Part shown: piece by piece, positions 37,001 through 47,200 of the stretch
Layout: the number at the start of each line of letters is the position of its first letter
How positions within the stretch are numbered: position 1 is the first letter of the stretch
Assembly (NCBI RefSeq): GCF_002374315.1
Contig: NZ_NWUX01000001.1
Span: forward strand, 310,001-374,000
Origin: Vreelandella nigrificans
Lineage (GTDB): Bacteria > Pseudomonadota > Gammaproteobacteria > Pseudomonadales > Halomonadaceae
Direction: 5' to 3'
DNA: 64,000 nt
Made by a program: the position numbers and the translations under genes
Notes under the pieces: generated by a model
The model's database searches: none
Told to the model about the DNA's origin: nothing
The model's input: the letters and a program-made list of their open reading frames with translations, nothing else

Positions 37001-38260
37001 TTACAGCGTAAATGTAGGCAGCTTTTGTTCGGCCTTGGCGAGCTTGAGCTTAGCCACTTTGGGTAGGCCATTTTCAAAGGGGGGGAAATCTTCGCCTTGG
37101 ATCAAGGGTGACAGGTAGTCTCGGCATGCCTGGGTAATCTCAAAGCCGTTTTCGCTAATATAGTCGCGGGGCATGAATTTTTCCTGGTTGGCGATTTGCG
37201 CCAAGGGGGCGGAAATCACATCCCACTGGTAGGGTACTTGAGAGATGCGACGAATCGCCGGCATCATTGAGTTTTTACCCGCCAGTGCCAGGGTGACAGC
37301 TTCACGGCCAACAGCATAGGCCTGTTCTACGTCAGTTTTAGAGGCTAAATGGCGTGCCGCGCGTTGCAGGTAGTCGGCGACTGCCCAGTGGTATTTATAG
37401 CCCAGGTCTTGCTTGATCATGCCCGCTAAGGTTGGTGCAACACCACCGAGTTGACGGTGACCAAAGGCATCGGTATTGCCTGCATCGGCGAGGAAAGTAC
37501 CATCTTCGTAGCGAGCGCCTTCAGATACTACGATAACGCAGTAGCCATACTTAGTGACGCTCTCTTCTACTCTCGCCATTACGGCACTGCGGTTAAAGGC
37601 GATTTCCGGAAAGATAATCAGGTGGGGTGGCTCACCCGCACCTTCTCCCGCCAGACCGCCTGCGGCTGCAATCCAGCCTGCGTGGCGTCCCATCACCTCC
37701 AACACGAAGACTTTTGTGGAGGTTGCACACATTGATGCAATATCCAGCGAGGCTTCAAGGGTAGAGGTGGCGATATATTTGGCGACACTACCAAAGCCTG
37801 GGCTGTTGTCGGTAATCGGTAAATCGTTATCCACCGTTTTAGGCACGTGGATAGCGGTCAGTGGGTAGCCAAGCTTTTCAGATAACTGTGAAACTTTTAA
37901 GCAGGTGTCAGCGCTGTCGCCGCCGCCATTATAAAAAAAGTAGCGAATATCATGGGCCTTGAAGACCTCGATCAAGCGCTCGTACTGCGCACGATGGGTG
38001 TCGATATCCTTTAGTTTGTAGCGGCAGGAGCCAAATGCACCACCGGGTGTATGACGCAGGGCAGCAATGGCTTCATCGCTTTCCTGATTTACGTCGATGA
38101 GGTCTTCCGTTAAGGCGCCGATAATGCCGTTATGTCCGGCGTATACCTTACCAATCTGATCGGGGGCCTGCCGGCATGCTTCGATAACACCGCAGGCGCT
38201 GGCATTGATGACGGCGGTAACGCCACCGGATTGGGCGTAAAAGGCATTATGCTGAGCCAT
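37001..38260 (-). CDS. 6-phosphofructokinase, probably PPi-dependent
   Basis: A 419-aa phosphofructokinase. The substrate-site motif reads HVPKTVDNDLPITDNSPGFG (about 139-158), with PKTVDND typical of PPi-using enzymes where ATP enzymes have GTIDND. The phosphoryl-donor loop reads NGGGDSADT (111-119); an Asp after the glycines is the feature that excludes ATP in PPi-PFKs. MGRHAGWIA near 190 binds fructose 6-phosphate. The donor assignment is inferred. A PPi enzyme would be reversible and act in glycolysis and gluconeogenesis. It follows rnt on the same strand after 166 bp. Confidence 0.9.
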   Translation of the reverse strand: MAQHNAFYAQSGGVTAVINASACGVIEACRQAPDQIGKVYAGHNGIIGALTEDLIDVNQESDEAIAALRHTPGGAFGSCRYKLKDIDTHRAQYERLIEVFKAHDIRYFFYNGGGDSADTCLKVSQLSEKLGYPLTAIHVPKTVDNDLPITDNSPGFGSVAKYIATSTLEASLDIASMCATSTKVFVLEVMGRHAGWIAAAGGLAGEGAGEPPHLIIFPEIAFNRSAVMARVEESVTKYGYCVIVVSEGARYEDGTFLADAGNTDAFGHRQLGGVAPTLAGMIKQDLGYKYHWAVADYLQRAARHLASKTDVEQAYAVGREAVTLALAGKNSMMPAIRRISQVPYQWDVISAPLAQIANQEKFMPRDYISENGFEITQACRDYLSPLIQGEDFPPFENGLPKVAKLKLAKAEQKLPTFTL

Positions 38261-38426
38261 GGAAACGTCTCATCTCCTGAAAAAGGATGTATGAAGCACG
38301 TGCTAGAGTGCTTAATTACTCAAATATTCGAGGTTTTTTCATGGAAAACAGAGACGCTCTCCATGAAAAACGTATAAAGAGAGTTGCGAAGTTTAGCGCA
38401 AAGCAGTCCGCGCTGCATCAGGTGGG

Positions 38427-39095
38427 CTAATCGCCGTCATCTAATTCCTGTTCCTGCTGGGCGAGTCGCCAGCCGCCCAAATCCTTGTAACGGTTTACCA
38501 TGGCACAGAATAGCTCGGCAGTTCTCTCGGTATCGTAACGGGCAGAGTGGGCTGCTTTATTGTCGAATTCGATACCCGCCGCGCGGCATGCCCGGGCAAG
38601 CACCGTTTGGCCGTACACAAAACCAGCCAGTGTCGCCGTATCAAAGCTGGAAAATGGGTGGAAGGGGTTGCGCTTCACATTACATCGATTGGCGGCTGCG
38701 TTTAAAAAGCCGTGATCAAACGCTGCATTGTGGCCTACCAAAATAGCCCGCGAGCACCCATGTGCCTTGATCGACTTACGAATAGGGCGAAAAATTTCCC
38801 CCAGCGCTTCTGATTCTGTCAGTGCTACTTGGCGGCGCAACGGATCGTCCAGGTTAATGCCGGTAAAATCTAGCGCAGACTGCTCAACGTTCGCCCCTTC
38901 AAAAGGATGAATATGGTAGGCGTAGGTAGCATCGGGTAATAAATTACCGTCTGGGTCCATGGTGAGCGTAACGGCGGCAATCTCTAGTACGGCATCATTT
39001 TGGGCATTAAACCCACCCGTTTCTAAATCAATGACAACCGGCAGGTAACTGCGAAAACGTTGGGCCATTAATTCGCGGGCAATTGCCTCGCTCAT
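38427..39095 (-). CDS. rnt: Ribonuclease T
   Basis: A 222-aa DEDDh 3'-5' exoribonuclease that trims tRNA and other stable RNA ends. The acidic motifs are [11 protein letters not shown] near 20, [14 protein letters not shown] near 120, and [15 protein letters not shown] near 182 with the catalytic histidine. [19 protein letters not shown] is the conserved RNase T opening. The start at 39095 gives a short extension [10 protein letters not shown] before this. GAGAG lies upstream. Divergent argG begins 191 bp away. Confidence 0.95.
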   Translation of the reverse strand: MSEAIARELMAQRFRSYLPVVIDLETGGFNAQNDAVLEIAAVTLTMDPDGNLLPDATYAYHIHPFEGANVEQSALDFTGINLDDPLRRQVALTESEALGEIFRPIRKSIKAHGCSRAILVGHNAAFDHGFLNAAANRCNVKRNPFHPFSSFDTATLAGFVYGQTVLARACRAAGIEFDNKAAHSARYDTERTAELFCAMVNRYKDLGGWRLAQQEQELDDGD

Positions 39096-39286
39096 GCAGC
39101 TCTCCTTAGTAAAGCGAGTAATCAGTCAGGATATGAATGATGTGATTCTAGCAGCTTTACCCCCAAGGCGTCGTTGACGGTATTCGCTGAGCATAGAGAG
39201 CGTTATACTCACGTTTTGTGTTAACTCATAGCGTACAGTGCGCTATGTATACTGGTGAACTGCTTTCTCTACACAAGGAGTAAAGA

Positions 39287-40507
39287 ATGTCCGATGTCAA
39301 AAAGGTTGTGCTGGCGTATTCAGGCGGCCTGGACACATCCGTAATCGTTAAGTGGTTGCAAGAGACCTACAACTGCGAGGTAGTGACCTTTACAGCCGAC
39401 ATCGGTCAGGGCGAAGAAGTCGAGCCCGCCCGTGCAAAAGCGCAAGCGCTGGGCGTTAAAGAGATCTACATTGAAGACCTCCGTGAAGAGTTCGTTCGCG
39501 ACTACGTCTTCCCTATGTTCCGCGCAAATACCATCTATGAAGGTGAGTACTTGCTGGGCACCTCCATTGCTCGCCCTCTGATTGCCAAGCGCTTGATCGA
39601 AATCGCCAACGAAACCGGCGCAGATGCAATTTCCCATGGCGCGACGGGTAAAGGCAACGATCAAGTGCGTTTCGAGTTGGGCGGCTACGCGTTAAAGCCA
39701 GGCGTTAAAGTGATTGCTCCTTGGCGCGAGTGGGATCTCACTTCCCGCGAGAAGCTGATGGCTTATTGCGAAGAGCACAATATTCCGGTCGATTTTTCTA
39801 ATAAAAAGAAAAAATCGCCGTACTCCATGGATGCCAACCTACTGCACATCTCCTACGAGGGCGGCATTTTGGAAGACCCGTGGGCAGAAGCAGAAGAAGA
39901 TATGTGGCGCTGGAGCGTTTCTCCAGAAGCCGCGCCGGAGCAGCCCACCTATGTGGAGCTTACCTTCGAGAAAGGTGACATTGTTGCCATCGATGGTGAG
40001 GCGCATAAGCCCCATGAAGTGCTTGAAAAGCTCAACAAGCTTGGCGGTGATAATGGTATTGGCCGTTTAGATATTGTTGAAAACCGTTATGTGGGTATGA
40101 AGTCTCGCGGCTGCTATGAAACACCGGGCGGCACCATTATGCTGCGTGCTCACCGCGCCATTGAATCGCTAACGCTTGACCGTGAAGAAGCTCACCTAAA
40201 AGATCAGCTGATGCCTAAGTACGCAGAAGTGATTTACAACGGTTATTGGTGGAGTCCCGAGCGTCGTATGCTGCAGGCGGCGATCGATGAGACTCAGAAG
40301 AACGTGTGCGGTGTCGTACGCATGAAGCTCTACAAAGGCAACGCGACCGTGGTTGGCCGTAAGTCTGAGCAATCGCTATTTGATGAGTCTATCGCCACCT
40401 TTGAAGATGATGCGGGTGCATACAATCAAAAAGATGCTGAAGGCTTTATTAAGTTAAATGCGCTGCGTTTACGCATCGCAGCTGGTAAAGGGCGCCAGCA
40501 GAGTTAA
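39287..40507 (+). CDS. argG: Argininosuccinate synthase
   Basis: A 406-aa enzyme joining citrulline and aspartate with ATP to argininosuccinate in arginine synthesis. The PP-loop [18 protein letters not shown] is near 8-25; [15 protein letters not shown] near 115-129, [19 protein letters not shown] near 178-196 and [15 protein letters not shown] sequence ([13 protein letters not shown]) near 268 follow. AAGGAG precedes the ATG. A terminator hairpin follows the stop. An inverted repeat CATAGCG-N7-CGCTATG at 39227-39247 lies in the promoter region; its role is unknown. Confidence 0.97.
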   Translation: MSDVKKVVLAYSGGLDTSVIVKWLQETYNCEVVTFTADIGQGEEVEPARAKAQALGVKEIYIEDLREEFVRDYVFPMFRANTIYEGEYLLGTSIARPLIAKRLIEIANETGADAISHGATGKGNDQVRFELGGYALKPGVKVIAPWREWDLTSREKLMAYCEEHNIPVDFSNKKKKSPYSMDANLLHISYEGGILEDPWAEAEEDMWRWSVSPEAAPEQPTYVELTFEKGDIVAIDGEAHKPHEVLEKLNKLGGDNGIGRLDIVENRYVGMKSRGCYETPGGTIMLRAHRAIESLTLDREEAHLKDQLMPKYAEVIYNGYWWSPERRMLQAAIDETQKNVCGVVRMKLYKGNATVVGRKSEQSLFDESIATFEDDAGAYNQKDAEGFIKLNALRLRIAAGKGRQQS

Positions 40508-40515
40508 GTGTGTCC

Positions 40516-40545
40516 AGCGGCCAGTGAAGGCTGGCCGCTTTTATT
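40516..40545 (+). terminator. Intrinsic terminator of argG
   Basis: AGCGGCCAG (40516-40524) pairs with CTGGCCGCT (40531-40539) around a TGAAGG loop, followed by TTTATT. It lies just 15 nt ahead of the next start codon, so its leakiness could govern expression of the HlyU-like gene. Confidence 0.85.
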
Positions 40546-40559
40546 GCAGGGGAGAACTT

Positions 40560-40880
40560 ATGCTAAAAAAGTTACTTTCAGGTCTATTTGGAGGCGGGGG
40601 CAAGAATGCCGCAGAGAGTAGTGCAAAGGCCGCCGAGCCAATAGAATATAAAGAGTACTTGATTGTCTCGCAGCCTGATAACCAAAGCGGGCAATACAGA
40701 GTGAGCGGTTGGATTCGCAAGCTAGATAGTGATGGTACCGTCCAGGAGCATCGGTTTGAGCGCTCCGACATGCTGCCCGGCCGTGAAGCCTGTGACGCGA
40801 TGATGGTCACAAAAGCGCAGCGTTACATTGATGAAGTGGGTGAAACAATGTTTGCTCCTGATCCGAGGCGTAAAGAGTAA
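40560..40880 (+). CDS. HlyU family protein
   Basis: A 106-aa protein of the HlyU/DUF family of small cytoplasmic proteins annotated as transcriptional regulators after a haemolysin regulator; the DNA-binding role of this branch is uncertain. ATG at 40560 has GGGGAG upstream and gives MLKKLLSGLFGGGGK, followed by IEYKEYLIVSQPDNQSGQYRVSGWI near 35-60 and RFERSDMLPGREACDAMM near 72-90, which is the family core. The gene starts immediately past the argG terminator. Confidence 0.85.
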   Translation: MLKKLLSGLFGGGGKNAAESSAKAAEPIEYKEYLIVSQPDNQSGQYRVSGWIRKLDSDGTVQEHRFERSDMLPGREACDAMMVTKAQRYIDEVGETMFAPDPRRKE

Positions 40881-40976
40881 ATTTAGTAATTTAGTCTGCT
40901 AGCTTATTTTGCTAATTTAGTTCATTAATCTAGCCTAGCTATCTACTGAGCTTAACGACAAATTAAGGAGCGGCGA

Positions 40977-42110
40977 ATGCGTGTTGTATACCAAGCCTCG
41001 CCCTGGCGCTCCCTGATAGATATGGATGGCCAGTTGGATACGTCGGCACTGATGGCGCCATTACAGGATGTTTTCTGCAAACTATCCTCACCGCACACCT
41101 CTCTGGCAGAAGCTCATGCCTGCCAACTGCCGCTTGTCGAGGCGTTGGTGCATTACGACATTCCTGCTTGGCGTATTAGCCAAATCATTAGCGACCACAA
41201 TACGTGGCTTTATCGCCAAGCCATTGCGCTATCGTTAAATGAGATGCATGCCCAGGGGTGGGGGCCCCCTCCCGTCGACTACTGCGTGGTAATGTTGGGA
41301 TCTGCCGCACGTTATGAGAGCCTGCTCGGCCCCGACCAAGACAATGCGCTTATAATTGACGACTACCCTGATGCTCGCCATGTTGAAATTGATGGCTACT
41401 TTCAAGCCCTGGGAGAGCGCTTTACCCAGCGCCTTGATGAAGCGGGTATTCCCTTGTGCCGTGGGCACGTGATGGCCCGTTGGCCTATGTGGCGGAAACG
41501 GCTCAGTGAGTGGCGCTTGCAGCTGGAGATCTGGAGTGCTGACCGCCGGGTAAAGCGTGTGCAGCAAACCAATATTTTGCTCGATTTTTGTCCAGTGGCC
41601 GGTAACCCAGCGCTTGCTGTGCAGTTGGCAGAAAATATTTCCTCCACACTGCCAAGGGCTTCGCTGTTTATGAGCGAAATGGCAGATCTGCTTGATGAGC
41701 TGCCGGTTGCCTTGGACCGTTTTGGGCGCATTGCTGCTAGCCCAAGCCTGGAAGCGGCGCCTCATGGCCATGCTATTAACCTAAAGCAGCAAGGGCTATT
41801 GCCACTCATTAGTGCGGCGCGTTTACTCTGTGTGCGACATCAGCGGCGAGAAATTGGTACTCGCGAGCGTTTGGTTGCGTTGAGTCACTTTACTGATGAG
41901 TTGGCCGTCGCTCAATCTGAGTTACTGCTAACTGCATTTGAGCGTCTTCAACAATGCTTGTTGGATCAGCAGCGTTATAACAAAGCATGTGGTCAAGCTG
42001 CTGATGGCTGGATAGACCTTCGCCGTCTGCGCGAAGATCAAAAGCTGCTCTTGAAGTTTGATCTCCAGCAGATTAGAGCGTTTGTTCAGCGTGTTAAAAG
42101 CCAGCATTGA
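40977..42110 (+). CDS. DUF294-type nucleotidyltransferase, lacking cNMP and CBS domains
   Basis: A 377-aa protein with the DUF294 nucleotidyltransferase signature MLGSAARYESLLGPDQDNALI (GSAARYE at 108-114, DQD at 120-122), related to GlnD-type transferases, and a C-terminal helical DUF294_C domain (about 220-370). The N-terminal 100 residues are helical. Many relatives also carry a cyclic-nucleotide-binding domain and a CBS pair; these are absent. AAGGAG precedes the ATG. It converges on the SSS/histidine kinase operon with 40 bp between. A partnership with the exonuclease fusion of that operon is suggested by context only. Confidence 0.85.
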   Translation: MRVVYQASPWRSLIDMDGQLDTSALMAPLQDVFCKLSSPHTSLAEAHACQLPLVEALVHYDIPAWRISQIISDHNTWLYRQAIALSLNEMHAQGWGPPPVDYCVVMLGSAARYESLLGPDQDNALIIDDYPDARHVEIDGYFQALGERFTQRLDEAGIPLCRGHVMARWPMWRKRLSEWRLQLEIWSADRRVKRVQQTNILLDFCPVAGNPALAVQLAENISSTLPRASLFMSEMADLLDELPVALDRFGRIAASPSLEAAPHGHAINLKQQGLLPLISAARLLCVRHQRREIGTRERLVALSHFTDELAVAQSELLLTAFERLQQCLLDQQRYNKACGQAADGWIDLRRLREDQKLLLKFDLQQIRAFVQRVKSQH

Positions 42111-42150
42111 CCAGTCCGGTAGCTATTTATCTGGCCCAATAGGGACGCTG

Positions 42151-44928
42151 TTAGGCTGAGCCGTTATCTTTAACCAAGTGGCTATCTTTACCACTATTGT
42201 CATCTGGTGCTGCAGGCAATTCCAACGTTAAGCAGGCCCCGCCTAAATGCTTGGCATCTTCAACCCAGAGTCGCCCTCCAAGGTGGGCAATGATGCCTCG
42301 GCTAATGGGCAAACCTAAGCCACTGCCTTTGGGCCTGCCCTGGGGAATGTCGCCGTCTTGTTGTATTTGATGGAACTTCTCAAATACCCGCTCTCGCTCT
42401 TCGATGCCAATGCCCGGTCCGTTATCCTCGACACTTAAACGGAAATGACGGCGGTGGCGATAGAGCGCTAAGCGCACTTTTGGCTGCTGGCGGTCAGCGA
42501 ATTTACCTGCATTATCGAGTAGATTAATAATGACTTGCTCTAATCGGTCGTGGTCGCCAATGACCATGGCAGGGTCAACCTCAATAGTGACTTCTAAAGC
42601 AATGCCATGCTCCTCATGCAGATGGGCAATAGCATTGATGCTATGACGGGCCAGTGCTGCTAGATCAAGGGGCTTTGGGTTAAGTGTTAAGCGACCGCTT
42701 TCAAGGCGGGCCAGGTCGAGGATTTCTTCGATTAAGCGGGATAGCCGCTGACTTTCATGCACGATGACGCCGAGAAAGTGCTTGCGTTTTTCATCGGGAA
42801 GTTGGCCGCTATCACGTAGGATTTCGGCAAAGGCACGGATGGAGGTCAGTGGGGTGCGCAGTTCATGACTGACCATGGCCACAAATTCATCTTTCAGCCG
42901 GTCCAGTTCGCGTAGTCGTTCATTAGCACTGCGCAGCTCTTCTCCAATTTGAGCCAACTCCTGAGACTTTTGCTCTAGGCGACGGTTGTACTCAATAGTC
43001 TGGGAGGTGGTGTCTAGAATGCTAAGAATGGCTTCTATATCCAGCGCTTCACCGCGTACCACCGAGTTAATCAGTACGCGTGCCGACGCGCTGCCTAATG
43101 CTCCCGCAAGTGCCTGCTCAGACCGTGTTATTAACTCGGGCGGAGCGGTTTCATCAGGCACAAAAGTGTGTTTGCTGCCACTGTGGCGAAATACGCGTTG
43201 AGTGGTTTGTACTCCCAAATAGCGAATAAGTAACTCTTTTAGTGCCCCTTGGGTGGTTTGCCCACGCCACAGAGAGGTAGTTTGCAAATTAGGATGCATC
43301 GCCTCGGTGAACAGTGCAGCTTGAGTCTGTTCAAGAGGTGATGGGCGTGTAAACAGGGAAACGCCGACCAGTAGCCCTATGTTGGCGAGCATACTCCATA
43401 GTAGGGAGTGGCTATAAATATCCCAATTTTCTAGCCCGAACAGCCCGTAGGGCATAAGCCAGGCAATGCCCCACGGCCCTTCGGTCAGCAGGGTAGTGCT
43501 AAGCCAGCCTGATTGGGCAAAGCCGGGCAGTAAGAGTGTGTAGCACCAGACTAGAAAGCCAGCAATTAAGCCTAGAGTAGCTCCTTGGCGAGTCGCGCCA
43601 CGCCAGTAAAGACCAATCAGTAGTGCAGGGGCAAATTGTGCGGCGCCAGCAAAAGAGACGAGGCCAATAGTCACTAGGCTATAGGAGTCACCGATTAACG
43701 CATGATAGAGGTAGCCAAGCAGCAGGATTAAGACGATGGCGATGCGTCGGATGCCTAGCAGCCAACCGGCAAGTTCGCCTTTGGTGCTTAGGTGGAGGCG
43801 CTTCGAGCGAAGCAACAACGGCATAACTAGTTGATTGCTAACCATCGTAGAGAGCGCAATAGTCTCAACAATCACCATACCTGTGGCGGCGGAAAGCCCA
43901 CCAATGAATACCAATAATGGCAAGCCCTCTAACCCGGCCGAGAGTGGTAGGGTAAGCACGAAGCTGTCAGGATCGCCCGCGCTTACACCTAACAGTAAAC
44001 CTGCTAGAGCGATGGGAATGACGAACAGGTTAATTAGTAGCATGTAGAGGGGAAATAACCAGCTGGCTCGGGTTAAATGCTGCTCATCAACATTCTCCAC
44101 CACCAACACCTGGAACTGCCGAGGTAGCGTTAAAAACGCAAGGAATGCGAGGGCCAACATGCCAACCCAACCGGTTGCTCCGCCAGGTACGCTATCCAAA
44201 CTCATGCTATTCATCAAAGCTGGGGTAGCGGCCACTTCGGCAAATAGCGCCGCAGGTCCTTCAAACATGACGAAAACCACAAATATTCCAACGGCCATAA
44301 AAGCCACCAGCTTGACCAGCGACTCCAAGGCGATAGCGGCCACCATGCCTTCGTGGCGCTCGCTGGCATCAAGGTGGCGGGTACCAAATAGAATGATAAA
44401 AACTGCTAATACAAGCGCAATCCAGAGGGATTTATCCATCCAAAAACGCTCATCAATCAGGGTGGTATCGGCGGTATGGGGATAGTTAATGAGCACCGCG
44501 TGGCTAACGGTGATGGCTTTTAACTGCAAGGCAATATAAGGCGTAATACTAATAAGTGCCATGAGCGCTACAAGCGCCCCTAGGGTGGTGTTTTTACCGT
44601 AGCGGGCGCTAATAAAGTCAGCAATGGAGGTTATTCGTTGCCGTGCGGCAATGCGCACCATTTTACGAATCACCGAGGGAGCCAATAGCATCGCGAGCGT
44701 AGGGCCGAGGTAGATAAGTAAAAAGCTGGGGCCATGTTCAGCCGCCCGACCTACGCTGCCATAGAACGTCCAGGCTGTGCAGTAAACAGCAATGGAAAGC
44801 GCATAAACGGTTGGCGAGCCAATCAATGAGCGGCCCTGCTCGGCTCGCCGGTCACCCCAAGCGGCAACTACGAATAGCAGGGCTAAGTAGCCAAAAGCGG
44901 TGCCAAGAATAATGGGATCTGTGCGCAT
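42151..44928 (-). CDS. Sodium:solute symporter/sensor histidine kinase fusion (CbrA-like)
   Basis: A 925-aa fusion. Residues about 1-500 form an SSS-family transporter domain with roughly 13 hydrophobic helices (for example TAWTFYGSVGRAAEHG, ITSIADFISARYGKN, GGLSAATGMVIVETIALSTM). A linker and coiled coil lead to HisKA with the phospho-acceptor His near 688 in AMVSHELRTPLTS, and an HATPase domain with NLLDNAGKF, DNGPGIG and GSGLGLPIS. CbrA in Pseudomonas has the same design and couples nutrient uptake to signalling. The cognate regulator is probably the REC protein three genes upstream. ATG at 44928 lies 2 nt after the preceding stop. Confidence 0.9.
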   Translation of the reverse strand: MRTDPIILGTAFGYLALLFVVAAWGDRRAEQGRSLIGSPTVYALSIAVYCTAWTFYGSVGRAAEHGPSFLLIYLGPTLAMLLAPSVIRKMVRIAARQRITSIADFISARYGKNTTLGALVALMALISITPYIALQLKAITVSHAVLINYPHTADTTLIDERFWMDKSLWIALVLAVFIILFGTRHLDASERHEGMVAAIALESLVKLVAFMAVGIFVVFVMFEGPAALFAEVAATPALMNSMSLDSVPGGATGWVGMLALAFLAFLTLPRQFQVLVVENVDEQHLTRASWLFPLYMLLINLFVIPIALAGLLLGVSAGDPDSFVLTLPLSAGLEGLPLLVFIGGLSAATGMVIVETIALSTMVSNQLVMPLLLRSKRLHLSTKGELAGWLLGIRRIAIVLILLLGYLYHALIGDSYSLVTIGLVSFAGAAQFAPALLIGLYWRGATRQGATLGLIAGFLVWCYTLLLPGFAQSGWLSTTLLTEGPWGIAWLMPYGLFGLENWDIYSHSLLWSMLANIGLLVGVSLFTRPSPLEQTQAALFTEAMHPNLQTTSLWRGQTTQGALKELLIRYLGVQTTQRVFRHSGSKHTFVPDETAPPELITRSEQALAGALGSASARVLINSVVRGEALDIEAILSILDTTSQTIEYNRRLEQKSQELAQIGEELRSANERLRELDRLKDEFVAMVSHELRTPLTSIRAFAEILRDSGQLPDEKRKHFLGVIVHESQRLSRLIEEILDLARLESGRLTLNPKPLDLAALARHSINAIAHLHEEHGIALEVTIEVDPAMVIGDHDRLEQVIINLLDNAGKFADRQQPKVRLALYRHRRHFRLSVEDNGPGIGIEERERVFEKFHQIQQDGDIPQGRPKGSGLGLPISRGIIAHLGGRLWVEDAKHLGGACLTLELPAAPDDNSGKDSHLVKDNGSA

Positions 44929-44930
44929 GA

Positions 44931-45140
44931 TTAGCGTCCCGCGCGATGTTCCATTAGCCAAGCGGTTAACCCAATGACCACAGCCCAGGCGATAAACAGA
45001 TAAAGTGGTAGCCAGCCCACGCTAAACGAGGGCAAGCGGTCTACCACAATAATCAGTGGTGGGCAGAACAGCAGTAGGGTAATGGCCACTAAGGCTATTA
45101 AGCGTTCTGCTTTACGCGACTGTGCGCCTGAAGGTTTCAT
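44931..45140 (-). CDS. Small two-helix membrane protein
   Basis: A 69-aa protein with two hydrophobic helices (LIALVAITLLLFCPPLIIVV and LPLYLFIAWAVVIGLTAWLM) and basic ends. I do not recognise a named family. Its start overlaps the stop of the exonuclease fusion by 4 nt and its stop is 2 nt from the symporter/kinase start. Small membrane partners are common beside SSS transporters (for example DUF485 next to ActP), so it could be a symporter subunit; that is an inference. Confidence 0.8.
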   Translation of the reverse strand: MKPSGAQSRKAERLIALVAITLLLFCPPLIIVVDRLPSFSVGWLPLYLFIAWAVVIGLTAWLMEHRAGR

Positions 45141-47200
45141 GAGGCACTGGCATCCTGTCGGTCAAACGCATTGGCTTGCAGCGTCAGTAGCTGCTCTAGG
45201 GTATCAATGCCGCGAGCTTCCAGGCGAGGCAGTAGCGCTAGCCATAGCTCAGCAGTGACTCTGGCATCACCTAATGCAGTGTGGCGGGTGCCGGGAGGGA
45301 ATGCCAGGTCGTAGCGCTGAGCAAGACTATCCAGGTCGTGCCCGTCTAACGCTTCATCCAGTGCCCGTGAAATGAGCAAGGTATCGATCACCGGGATATC
45401 AAATGCAACACCTTTGTGGCTAATGGCCAGAAGATCGAAGGCGGCATTGTGGGCCAATAAGACGGCTTCTCCTATGTACTCACGGAAATGGGTGAGCACG
45501 ATATCCAGCGGTGGTGCGCCAGCAACATCAGCATCGGTAAGGCCGTGAATAACGGTGCTTGCCGGTGGAATCGGCCGCTTTGGGTCGACTTTTTGATCAA
45601 ACACGTCGCTGGCTAGCAGGCGTGCGTTGACCACTCGACAGGCTCCCAGGCTAATAACCGTGTCCCCTCGGCGCAGCTCAAGCCCGGTGGTTTCGGTGTC
45701 AAAGGCAACCACATCTAAGCTGCGTAGCGAGCGGTTGGCTAATGCCTCATCGGGCGGGGGGAGGTCGGCGATGCCGAAGTCATGGAACTCTGGGCGTGGC
45801 GGGGCAGGCTCTCTTGGGGCACCCACTCGCTCTATGGCGGGAAGTGGCATGCGCAGTCGTGCATGTAGCCCGTCATCATCCGCTAGGCTCCAGATATCGC
45901 TGGCGTGCTGGCGCAGCACATCTGCGACCTTTGGGGTTAACGGTAGGCTGGTAAGAGGCTGATGCTGCCACTCGGCTAACTCATGCTCTGGTAGTGCTTT
46001 CCCTCGCCAAATCAGATCTAAATAAACGCGTTTATTACCCAAGCATATTTCACCCTCGAAGCCACTGTCGGGAAGATGGGCGCTTAGCTGTTTTACCAGC
46101 GAGTCAAAAAGGGCGATTAGCGCAGGGGCATCACCTTTAAACCAAGCAGGCATACCCACGGGGGTGATTAACCGATGCTCTGGGTCTAGCCGCTCATCCA
46201 GGGCTTGCCAGAAGTCATTTGACCACATCGGGGTTAAACGCTCTCCTTGATGCTGAAGGTCATCTAGCAACTGACCGATTTTGGCAACATTATCGCCTAA
46301 GGTGGTGCCTTCTTCATGGATAACGCGCTCAAAGCGCTGGCGAAGAGTTGATGTGTCCGTATCGTTCTGGTGACGTAATTGGATGAGGGCGTCGGCGGCA
46401 CTCGTTAAGCTTGCTGTGTGCTGACGAAGGGGGGTAAGCATGTTGGCTAATTCGGCACGCACGCCCATTTCGTTAGACCACGAAGCTGTGGCATCGCTAA
46501 AGGTCAACAGGGTTTCGCCATCGCTGCCTGGTACGCGACGCAGGATGACTTTAAGCCAACGGTTATCACAAGGGGTGAGCAGCTCTCTGGGCGAACCGTC
46601 ATTGGGTAGTTGACTAAGCGCATGTTGTAAACTGCTAACCGGCAGTAGGGCTTCCAACCGTTTACCTAAGCCTAACCCGGTATTGCCGATAAAAAAGTCT
46701 TCCGCCGCTTGGTTAAATAGCATTAGTCGTCGATGTTGGTCACATAATAGCAGCGGTGTTTCAAGAACTTGTAGAAGGGTTTCAAGCTCTTGACGGATGC
46801 GGGCGGCACTTCGTGCGCCGTCTGCATGAGCAGTTGCTAGACGGCTGCGGTCAACACGCCAGCTTTCGCGCACACGGCGTAGGTCTGGGCCAAGTGCTTT
46901 GAGCCAGCCTTCCGGTGGGTGTTCGTCCCGTGCATCTGGGTTGGCAACTAAGCGGGCCAACTGTACTTGAAGGTGGCGAAGTGGGGTAAAAAGCATACGT
47001 TCAAGCAGTAATCCCACCAAAAAAATCGTGACCCCGCCGGAAAAACTACCTAGCCATAAGGCCAGCCGTGTTATGCCCGTTGGTGCCAGCTGGGCATCTA
47101 GCCAAGCCGCAAAAATCGCACCCCCTAATAGGCTAATGCCGCTGAGAATAAGCCACAGGCCAATCAGGCGTTGACGTTTCGGCAGTCCGCCTCTTGTCAT
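45137..47200 (-). CDS. Membrane sensor-like region fused to a DEDDh 3'-5' exonuclease
   Basis: A 687-aa fusion. Two hydrophobic helices (about 10-35 and 45-68) are followed by a HAMP-like segment, a PAS-like domain (about 135-245; [21 protein letters not shown]), and a helical kinase-like stretch (about 250-470) without visible H-box or ATP motifs. The last 190 residues are a complete epsilon-type exonuclease: AFDTETTG near 500, [19 protein letters not shown] near 585 and [14 protein letters not shown] near 640. It overlaps both neighbouring genes by 4 nt. Function is unknown; the domain order suggests an exonuclease tied to membrane signalling. Confidence 0.88.
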   Translation of the reverse strand: MTRGGLPKRQRLIGLWLILSGISLLGGAIFAAWLDAQLAPTGITRLALWLGSFSGGVTIFLVGLLLERMLFTPLRHLQVQLARLVANPDARDEHPPEGWLKALGPDLRRVRESWRVDRSRLATAHADGARSAARIRQELETLLQVLETPLLLCDQHRRLMLFNQAAEDFFIGNTGLGLGKRLEALLPVSSLQHALSQLPNDGSPRELLTPCDNRWLKVILRRVPGSDGETLLTFSDATASWSNEMGVRAELANMLTPLRQHTASLTSAADALIQLRHQNDTDTSTLRQRFERVIHEEGTTLGDNVAKIGQLLDDLQHQGERLTPMWSNDFWQALDERLDPEHRLITPVGMPAWFKGDAPALIALFDSLVKQLSAHLPDSGFEGEICLGNKRVYLDLIWRGKALPEHELAEWQHQPLTSLPLTPKVADVLRQHASDIWSLADDDGLHARLRMPLPAIERVGAPREPAPPRPEFHDFGIADLPPPDEALANRSLRSLDVVAFDTETTGLELRRGDTVISLGACRVVNARLLASDVFDQKVDPKRPIPPASTVIHGLTDADVAGAPPLDIVLTHFREYIGEAVLLAHNAAFDLLAISHKGVAFDIPVIDTLLISRALDEALDGHDLDSLAQRYDLAFPPGTRHTALGDARVTAELWLALLPRLEARGIDTLEQLLTLQANAFDRQDASAS

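Noticed and set aside
39174..39209. TTGACG and TATACT upstream of argG as its promoter
   Set aside because: The spacing is 24 bp, too long for a sigma-70 pair.
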